Source: Plectosphaerella cucumerina
Taxonomy: Eukaryota > Ascomycota > Sordariomycetes > Glomerellales > Plectosphaerellaceae
Assembly: GCA_020746995.1 (NCBI GenBank)
Contig: JAGPXD010000004.1
Span: forward strand, 1,736,001-1,800,000
Reading direction: 5' to 3'
DNA: 64,000 bases
Made by a program: the position numbers and the translations under genes. Under the pieces are notes generated by a model that did no database searches, was not told where the DNA came from, and saw only the letters and a list, made by a program, of their open reading frames with translations. Below are positions 56,231-64,000 of the stretch, piece by piece (positions within the stretch are counted from its first letter, which is position 1; each line of letters starts with the position of its first letter).

Positions 56231-59200
56231 CTAGACGTCGAAAAGACGCTTGAGATCCGCAATGCTAAGACCGCCAAGCTTCTTCGCCACACCCTCGTCC
56301 AGCGCATTTGTGATCATCTTCTCCTTCCTCTCCTTGATCTCCATGATGCGATCCTCGACGGTACCCTGGACCAGGAGACGGTACACCTTGACCTCGCGCT
56401 GCTGGCCGATACGGTGGGCCCTGTCGACGGCCTGCATCTCGATAAAGGGATTCCAGAACGGGTCCAGGATGATCACCCGCGAGGCAGACACAAGGTTGAG
56501 ACCCGCATTGCCAGCTCGGAGAGACACGAGCATGATCTTGGTCCTGTTGTCATCGCGGAACCGCGCCACAGCCCTGTCTCGCTCCGGCATCGACATTTCG
56601 CCGTCGAAGCGGACTGCGCCCACCTCCTTGAGTTCCGGGTCCAGTTCCAGAGCCACCTCGACAAAGTCCATCAGCATAGTCCACTGGGAGAAGATGATGG
56701 TCTTCTCGCCATCCGACTCATCTCGGATCTTCTTCAGGAGGTCCAGACAAGCCGTGACCTTAGCGGAGGGCAGCCAGTTCTTTTTGAGGTAGCGCCGGTA
56801 CGCACGCCTGGCTTCTTTGTTCTTCTTTCCCTCTTGGCGAAGGTGTCTCAGCATCGACGGCTTGACCTTGACGCGCTTCGACGGCGCGGACTTGGGCTTG
56901 CGAGCCTTCTTCTTCTGCTTCGGCTTTTGCGACTTCTCCTTGGACTTCGAGTCGGATCCGTTCTGCTGCTTCGACTTCTGCGGCTTTTTGGCTTTCGGTG
57001 CCTTCTTCGGCTTCGGCGACCTTCTGTTCACAAAATGGCCGTTGTCAGAGACATCGCCATCGGAATCGTCGGTGTCCTTACTGCGAGGCACGAAAAGATC
57101 ATCGTCGCTGTCGGCGATAAAATCCTTCAGATTGCCATTGGCGTCCACGTCGTCCGCCTTCGCATTGTCGGTATCATCGGAGTCATCGGAGTCAGACTCC
57201 ACCACATCATCCTCATCGCTGCTGAGATCATCATACTGGTCTTCGTCCTCGTCGGCCAGTTCCGGGAGGTAGACCGCCCTGAAAGCCTTGTAGGTGACAA
57301 CATTGTCCTTCTGAAGAATGACTCTGCACACTGGACACTTGGCGCCAACGCCCTCCTCGCCCTCAATGATATTATCATGATCGGCATTGTCGACGTGGGC
57401 CTCGAAACAGGTGGCGCAGATCTCGTGGCCGCATGGCAGCGGGAGATTGGGATTCGAGATGATTTCATAGCAGATGGGACATTCGAAACCACCCTCGGCG
57501 CTGGCGACGAGCTCGCGGGCTTTGGCGATGATTCGTTCAACGACATTACGATCCATCCTCTTGGCTAGAGCCAACATGCCGTCGTTGACCTCTGGCGTGG
57601 CCTCCTGCGCATCCAGGAGATGCGGGTGACAGCAGGCCTGTCGCAGGCGGAGAAGAAGCTCCAGAACGTGGCTGTAATGCTTGCCAAGGGTGCCCTTGCG
57701 GAGGTATTCGTTGATCGTGATCCTGGTGTTGGCGGCGAGCTCGGTGTAGAATTTCTTCTCCTCCTCGGCCATGGTGACATGGACGACCTCCTCAGTCTTG
57801 TTCGGCAAGACAATGATGGGCTCGCCATCCAGCTTGGAAGTCTTGCTCCGGCGGAACAGGATGGCCTTGAGGAGAACCTGGAAGTTGGTCATGGCCGTCG
57901 GTTTGGGATCAGCTCCTGCCTTGCCTTTGCCATACATGGTGCCAAAGGCTTTGCGGAACCTGTTCCTGTCGTTGTAGGGGGGAATCCGAAGGAATCGAAT
58001 GAGAGGATAAATCTCGTCCAGAGAGTTCATCATTGGCGTTCCGGACATGCACCATCGATATGTTGACATCAGCTGGCACGCGGCCTCCGTCGACTTGCTT
58101 CGTTCGTTCTTGATGTGCTGGCTCTCGTCGAGGATGACACGCCAGAACAGGGAGTGCTTCGGGTGGAAGAGACACACATCCTTGGCCAGCGTGGGATCGG
58201 TGTCCAGATTGACGTTACGACCCTCGTGGTCCTTCCAGAACCGCTGGAGCCTTGTGTGATCCGCGAGGAGCGTGCCGTAGGTGGTAAGGACAACATCATA
58301 CCTAAGAAGGTCCTTGGCCGTGTACTTGCGAGCTCCGTGGAAGACGACAACGGAGAGGCGGCTATGCTCGCGGAGCTTCCTCTTGATCTCGTCCTCCCAC
58401 TGCCTGATGAGTGCCTTGGGGAGCACGATTAGATTCGTTTTGGTGAAGAACCAGGGCTTGCTGGTGTCGACTTCGCCATTCTCCTTCTCTGCATCGGTGA
58501 AGTTGTCGCGCTTCGCCTGGCGAGAAACGATTAGGGCGAGCATGGAGATCGTCTTGCCGAGACCCATGTCATCGGCCAGAATGCCGCCCTTGCTGGCACC
58601 CTCCTCCTGACGCGTCATCCAGTCCAGAGCAAGTTTCTGATGCTTGTAGAGAGGGTACGTCATGGCATCCGGGGTGTCTGCCCGGTCCTCCTCTGGAATA
58701 TTCATATCAGGCGTGATGTTCGCCAGAAGATGATCAATGTCGCTCTTGCTCATCCTGGGGTCATCGGCCACATTGCGGGCGTAGTTGGCAATCCGCGGGT
58801 CGAGCGGGTTACCGAAGCCGTCAACCATATTCTCATAGTCGAAGTGGTTTGTCCGGAGAATTGCCCTCTGCATGGCCGAGAGCCCGGGCTGGTTTGGCTG
58901 TTGAGGTGGCCGGGAAGCACCTGCGGGGTGAGATGGAGAGCCATCCCCGTCCTCGTCACTGCTAATGTATCCGCCAAAATGGCCGGAGAAGGGGACGCGG
59001 GGGTTTCCAGGAGAGGGTCCGCCGGGCAATCCGCCAGGCATGGGCTGAGCTTGGGGCGCCGTCAATCTTCCGACCTCTTGCATCCAGCTCGGGGTGCTGG
59101 CGGCGTTGTTGTACTGTGACGGAATCGCCCATGGGTTGTTGCCGCCTCGGGATGGCACCGAGTTAGAAGTCAATTGTCCGCCGCCAAACAAGTTTCGCCG

Positions 59201-60236
59201 TCGCGCTGCAACGGCCTTCCTCTTATGAATGTCGATGGAAGCGCGAACCTCGTCGTCGTTCCTATCATTTGTTAGACCTCGGAACATACAAGAATGTTAC
59301 GGTGTGTACGTCTGGTGAGACGACAGCACACCCAAGGATCGACTTACCCAGTAAGATCGATGACGCTAGAAGCCGTGCTTCCGCTAGACGGGGGACGGGT
59401 GCGGGAGGGAGACGAGTCGTAAGGGGATCCTGAAGCACGAGGCCGCTTGCTTGGGCCAGGGCCTGTCAGATCAATGGCGCCGTGCTGTGATTGCAGACCC
59501 CTTTTGTTGCCCGAGACAGCCGAAGATGAGCTGCTATAGCCAGGAGTGGAGGCGCCCGAGGGCACTCGAAGGGAATTGTTCGACATGTTGCCTGGATACG
59601 GTCAGTCAAAGTTCACTAAACCGTAGTTCGAGTCCGGATCTGTCAAAGAAAACGGCAACCAAAAAAAGCAATGTGCCATCAAAGGAAGACTTGGGGCTTC
59701 TAGGAGAGGGGCAACCTACTAATAAAACGATCAATCCTGTGTTGTGTGTGGCCCTCGCCTGGATCGAGTGGCTCGATCTTTGACCTCCAAGCCGAGGGCT
59801 GGCTGCTGTTTGGGTTGTTTCGAGCGGAAATGAAACCTGGTCGAGAAGCACCCGGCTCAGCCTTTGACGGCTGGCCCCACCGCAAGTCGCCAGGAGCCGA
59901 CGGGTAGCTGCCGGGCATGGGCTTAGACTCGGGGCGCATGGGCTGGAAAGGGTGTCGGACGGCGGGCTTGCCCGTCATCAGTTCCTGCCGCTTGTTGCTT
60001 CCCATCTCCCGGCGCCTGCGAAGCTTGATGAGCTCATCGTCAAGTGTCTTGAGGGCGAGCTCAGACTCTTGGATGCTGGGTTCGGTGTTCCAGGAGGGGT
60101 CGATTTTGGCGATTTCCTTGTAGCTGAGGATGGCATCCTTGTGCTCTTGCTGAGCCTTGATGTTGAGCGCGACCTTCTTGTCGATGTGTTGAAGCGCTTG
60201 ATTCAGCGCGGCGAGTTCGGAGCTCCCGTCCGCCAT
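56231..60236 (-). CDS. uls1: ULS1/RIS1-like SNF2 ATPase with RING finger
   Basis: SUMO-directed SNF2-family translocase and probable ubiquitin ligase of the nucleus. I join exons 60236-59720, 59591-59348 and 59261-56231 (phases 1 and 2), giving 1263 residues. The first exon is a coiled-coil segment (LAALNQALQHIDKKVALN) previously easy to read as a separate gene. Exon 2 and its borders supply two SUMO-interaction-like motifs, AIDLTG and SVIDLTG. SNF2 motif I is ILADDMGLGKTISML (about 483) and motif II is ILDESQHIKN. A C3HC4 RING finger follows (about 847, CPICYEII and GAKCPVCR), then a long acidic/Lys-rich insert (about 930-1050) and helicase C motifs IFSQWTMLMDF and DRAHRIGQQREVKVYRL (about 1198). 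There is no HIRAN domain, which argues for ULS1 rather than RAD5. Domain calls are firm; the first exon join is the least certain part. Confidence 0.87.
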
Positions 60237-61292
60237 GGCGGGCGATTAAGGAACGAGCTCAGCGCCGCTGCGCTTGTTGGGGAGGAGCGAACCTCTGTTG
60301 AAACTCGGCGGTCTGAAACGAGTGGCGAAGGTAGGTAGTCCGGCTGAGTATCTGTCGGCGGACTCGAGAACGATTGAGGGGGTGGGGGTAGGTGGATGGA
60401 AGCAGGTTCAAGAACTAGTTGATCGGTCCTGTTGCGAAGAGGATTCGGTCATCAGCGCGGACATTCAGGCAAGAGAGGCCGAGGACAGTTAAATACTGCG
60501 GAATACAAAGGTGCAGGCGCGCTTTGTGGCTCGCATCAGGCTCTACGCAAGGAAGGAAGGGCGTACCGTGGGGTAGGAACGAATTAGCCGTGTGGCTATT
60601 GGAAGGTGTATTTTGAGGCTGCAGTGAATCAGCCCTGCCGTGCCTTGATCATCAGGCTCGCAGCTGATGGCAGCAAGAAGTGAATAAGAAACCGGGCTGT
60701 CGTGGCGGTGTCGGAGGCGGAGGCAGGAGGGAGAGTTTTTTCGAGGAAAGTGCCACCCGCCCGGTGTGACGGTCGCCACGAAGCTGCCTGCTCACTGGTG
60801 ATGAGATGCGACGAGTGTAGTGCGCTATCTTATCGGTGCGAACCTCGACTTTGCGTCCCGCGAGCCGCGACGCGTAAAGTGAGCGGGGCGCTAACTGGAT
60901 CGGGACACGTGGGCAGCCAGATGATGCACCGTGTGGTGGTGACGACGTGGGGCGCCGGCGAAGACCCCTGAGGATCACTGAATCCGGCCGGCGCACCCCT
61001 GTGATGGCCTGGTGGGGACCCGGGGCGTGAGAGACCAGAAGACGCGTTTGGTCCAAGTCTACATCTACATGTTGAAGTGGGCTGAAGCTATCAAGCCTAG
61101 TATGAATTCCATGACATGTCTACATATCAGAAACAACTGAAATCCCTCCGAAGCAATTAACTGCCATCAGGGCAAGTAATGACCTGTACCTATACAACGA
61201 TATCCATCGAGATATGCAATCTTCCAGCCCGTAGCAGATGTCCCAAACGCCGGTCGCTCCATGAAAATCTCAAAGCAATGTCGACCTCGACC
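60237..61292. other. Intergenic region upstream of the ULS1-like gene
   Basis: 1.06 kb between two minus-strand genes. Holds the ULS1 promoter and the 3' UTR of the pyrophosphatase gene. A few unsupported ORFs up to 134 codons. Confidence 0.5.
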
Positions 61293-63585
61293 TCAATTGC
61301 CCTTCTCGGAGCTCTTGTCATCCTTTGACCCTGTGAGGCTGTCCCAGACACCGTGGATCTTTTCTGTGACCCAGTCCCATACTCCCTTGACCTTCGACTT
61401 GAGGTCGTCCCCTGAAGCCTCGCCATCCTCGCTCTTCCCCGAGGGGGTGGCGGCCGGCTGGGCCGTCGAGGTCGCCGCCGGAACGGTTGGCGTAACAGCG
61501 GCGTCCGGCGTCGGTGTCTCGGTCTGCGGGAGCACGGTGGTATCCGGGTCTTCGGGCGTCGGTGGCGTGTCCTCGTCTTTGTGCTCGCCCGAGGGCTTGA
61601 GCGGCAGCCGCAGGGTGCCGTTGTTAGGCTGGGGTTCCAAACCGATGGAGTCACAAAGGACATTGTATACCTCGGTATTTTCTGCGCATTGTCAGCAAAC
61701 CATCCCTCCAAATCTCATCGCGGCGGTACTCACGGAACACGTCGATCTCGCTGTTTGGGGGGTGAGGGAATGCAGGTCCCCGGGCAATAAAGATGGCGCG
61801 CATGAGGGGGTGCTCATGGTCGTATCCGTGAAGACCCCGAGGATGGTAGACGTCACCCTTCTCGAGGGCCTCGGCCACGTTGAATTCGTCATGCTTGACA
61901 ATCGCCCACCCCGTCTTGGGCACGATCCACAACGGGGCAATGCGCTCGTTATTCGAGAAGTGGTAGCGCTCGGGCATATTCACGTCGCGAAGGTAGACAT
62001 CAAAGACGGGGTTCGCCTTGGCCTTCTCAACCAGGCCGTCGTACAGGCCCTGCAAGTCTGCATCGTCCTTGGGCCGGAGACCGTAGAGTGGCCAGCCGTC
62101 GGTGTGCTCGATCTTGCTCATATCGACCAGGTCCTCCAGCTGGAGCAGCCGGGAGGTGTCGGTGGTGGCCATGCCGTGATCGGACACAATGATGATGTTG
62201 ACAATTTGCGTGAGGTTCCGCGCCTCCAGGCCAGCAAAGAGATCGTTGAGCATACCATCAACCTTCTCAATGGTCCCGCGAATCTCGGTGCTGTTGGGTC
62301 CGTACCTGTGGCCGTCGCCATCCACGTTGGGGACGTACGCCGCGATGAGCTGCGGGCGGAGATCCTCGACCTTGGCTGACTTGTCCTCGATGCCGGGCTT
62401 GTCAATGAACTCGAGGATTCGGCTGACCTTGTTCGGCAGTGGCTCTTTGCCGTTGAACTTGTCCAAAAAGGTGGGCTCGACGCCGAGGATGTGGGCCTCG
62501 CTGCCCGGCCACATGTGGACTGCCGTCCGAATGCCCTGCTTCTCCGCGGTGACCCAGAACGGCTCGCCACGCCACCACTTTGCATCCAAGCTCCTCGCGG
62601 GATCGGTGTAGTAGAACTCAGCCTTGAGCGTCGGGTCCCAGAAAGTATTGCCCACGACGCCGTGGCTCTCCGGGTATAGACCGGTAGCCAAGGTGTAATG
62701 GTTGGGGAAGGTGACCGAGGGGAAGGAGGGCATCATGTACTTTGGCGAGACGCCCTCCTTGATGAAAGCATTCAGGCGCGGTGTGATGTCCCTCTGGAGG
62801 AAGTCGGCGCGGAAGCCGTCCAAGCTGATGATGATGGTGGTCGGCGCGAACAGGGACGAGCCATTGCTCAGCATGGGCTGCACTGGAGTGCTGTGCTTCA
62901 AGGAGTTGCGGTTCAGGGATAGCTTCCAGGCGACAAGAACGAGGGTCGCAAAGCCAATGGCGATCAGGGAGTGGATGAAGACCCAGCGCCTCCAGCTGCG
63001 CCTCCGTTCAGACCTGGCAGTGCCCATCACGCCCAGACGTTTCCGGTCAATCTCGTCGCTGTCGCTGCGGTCGCTGCTGTCGCCCGTGATGCTGCCCTCC
63101 TTCATACCGCCAGCTTCCATCTCGTACATTAGCTCGCCATCCTCGCCGTGGGCTGCGCTCTCTGCCAGCCGCTCCAGCTTCGCCTGTCGTCGTGCGCTCC
63201 GCTGCCGCCGCTTCTCATCCACGGTGAGGTCGTCTGATGATTCGTTGGTCGCTGAAAGGCTCTGATCGCTCGGTTTCCGCAGGAGTCGGAGAGGGTTGGG
63301 CAGGGCCAGCCCTGAACCACTCCGGTCCCTCCCTTGCTGCATCTTCCGGGTGTCTGTCACCAGCCGGTCGACCTCCTCCTCCGCCATGAAGACCAACCGG
63401 TCGGCGGCGCGAAGCTCGCGGCTGTTCCTGGCTCTCAGCTGAAGCTGGTCATCCTCGCTATCGGTGTCCTGGTCGCTGCGGCTATGGAGGGACGAGGCGT
63501 CGTCGTCGTACCCTGATGGCGACAGGAGGGTGTTTCCGTCGCGGTCGCCCCGGAGGGGGTTCGTGTCCAGGCGTCGGAGAGACAT
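61293..63585 (-). CDS. Type II membrane nucleotide pyrophosphatase/phosphodiesterase (Npp-like)
   Basis: Hydrolyses phosphodiester or pyrophosphate bonds of extracellular or vacuolar nucleotides. Exons 63585-61734 and 61681-61293, phase 1, give 746 residues. The first ATG is at 63585 (MSLRRLDTN); the frame upstream begins with GTG. A cytoplasmic acidic/basic tail of about 200 residues is followed by one membrane span (about 200-223, WVFIHSLIAIGFATLVLVAW), so the C-terminal domain is luminal or outside. The alkaline-phosphatase-fold metal sites are visible: ISLDGFRADF (about 250), the nucleophile region PSVTFPNHYTLATGLYPESHG (about 290, shown here in part), DGDGHRYGPNS (about 425), VSDHGMA (about 470) and HGYDHEHPLM (about 590). 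The second exon gives NTEVYNVLCDSIG and then a Pro/Thr-rich stalk of about 60 residues ending in an amphipathic Trp/Lys segment. Confidence 0.93.
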
Positions 63586-64000
63586 AATCGAGCGTGCCCT
63601 CGGCGGCACAGATGGATTTCGGCGCCGGTTCTCGATGGAGTCGATCGGTTTCGTTGGAAATTCGTTGTTTCCAGGCGGTCTCTATGCAGAAGTGGCCATC
63701 GGTCGTGCAGACTTGCGACTGACGCTAAGATCGCGCGGCAAATCAGCGTCCGAGTCTTAATCAGGGTCCAGCTGAATGTCCGTGCTAAGAAAGCCGGCGT
63801 GCACGGACCACATCTCGTTTTTGATGGGCCTTCAGTCCATCAAGTCCAAGACCCAGTCATCAAAAGTTTCCAACATCCATCACACTCAGCTGCATCGTGA
63901 CAACCTTGAACCTCGTGGCTACATCTTCACCTTATCGCATGAAATCAGGAATGTGCTAGTGCAAGTTGGTCTTCAGCCCAGGCACTGAAGTCACTCCCGT
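63586..64000. promoter_or_regulatory. Upstream region of the Npp-like gene
   Basis: 415 bp to the window edge, containing its promoter. No further coding exon is recognised. Confidence 0.45.

Noticed and set aside
56192..57568. 458-codon + strand ORF opposite the ULS1-like gene
   Set aside because: It mirrors the coding frame of a clear SNF2/RING protein on the other strand; its Leu/Val/His-rich reading is a shadow of GC-biased third positions.
3946..60236. Genome-maintenance gene cluster (NSE4, MEC1, PARP finger, ULS1)
   Set aside because: Four such genes in 64 kb is notable, but they are separated by many unrelated housekeeping genes with independent promoters; there is no sign of shared regulation.
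56231..60236. RAD5 or RAD16 orthologue
   Set aside because: No HIRAN domain, and the SNF2 region with SIMs and the ILADDMGLGKT context fits ULS1/RIS1 better.
1..64000. tRNA genes, transposons, CRISPR arrays or RIP-mutated repeats
   Set aside because: I scanned the non-coding stretches for B-box-like motifs, long terminal or inverted repeats, transposase motifs and AT-rich blocks and saw none that I could support.

Overview
This window is nuclear DNA from a filamentous ascomycete. The evidence is short introns of roughly 40-230 nt with GTRNGT donors and YAG acceptors, 5' UTR introns, GC-rich third codon positions, and gene content such as a fungal MEC1/ATR, the V-ATPase c' subunit (fungi-specific), a two-domain fungal phosphofructokinase and a Rom2-type Rho GEF. 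Protein style suggests a Sordariomycete, but I cannot name the species. I see no transposon, rRNA, tRNA, CRISPR array, RIP-like AT-rich block or bacterial segment. The locus looks like ordinary euchromatin with 18 genes, several separated by long (1-2.3 kb) non-coding stretches.

Layout. 1-593 (+) is the 3' end of a mitochondrial 2-enoyl thioester reductase, convergent with VPS34 (700-3530, -). VPS34 is divergent from NSE4 (3946-5311, +). 5996-15586 (+) is a single-exon 3196-residue coiled-coil protein with a hydrophobic C-terminal anchor that I cannot assign. 16458-17804 (+) is a DUF4336-type protein with a spliced-in presequence. Two tandem minus-strand genes follow for surface or secreted proteins (18293-19127, possible GPI protein; 19462-20654, cysteine-rich single-pass protein). 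22750-26594 (-) is the Rho1 GEF. 28228-28993 (+) is V-ATPase subunit c'. 29621-30521 (-) is an unknown conserved-looking protein. 32856-33906 (-) is an NmrA-like oxidoreductase. 35212-43036 (+) is the ATR/MEC1 kinase in 11 exons. 43894-44986 (+) is a PARP-type zinc finger/AT-hook protein. 45324-45542 (-) is a small ORF. 46013-47655 (-) is an Arg/Pro-rich protein. 49288-51775 (-) is phosphofructokinase. 53611-55691 (+) is Mediator subunit 17. 56231-60236 (-) is an ULS1-like SNF2/RING ATPase. 61293-63585 (-) is a type II membrane nucleotide pyrophosphatase/phosphodiesterase.

The genes do not form a pathway or a biosynthetic cluster. Four (NSE4, MEC1, the PARP-finger protein, ULS1) concern genome maintenance but are spread over 56 kb among housekeeping genes, so I treat this as chance. 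The items most worth a second look are the giant membrane-anchored coiled-coil protein with its internal repeats, the N-terminal exon and SUMO-interaction motifs of the ULS1 gene, a perfect 17-bp inverted repeat placed symmetrically inside an intron, and an upstream ORF overlapping the MEC1 start. All exon joins were deduced by eye from splice consensus, reading frame and family alignment memory; none was tested with transcripts.
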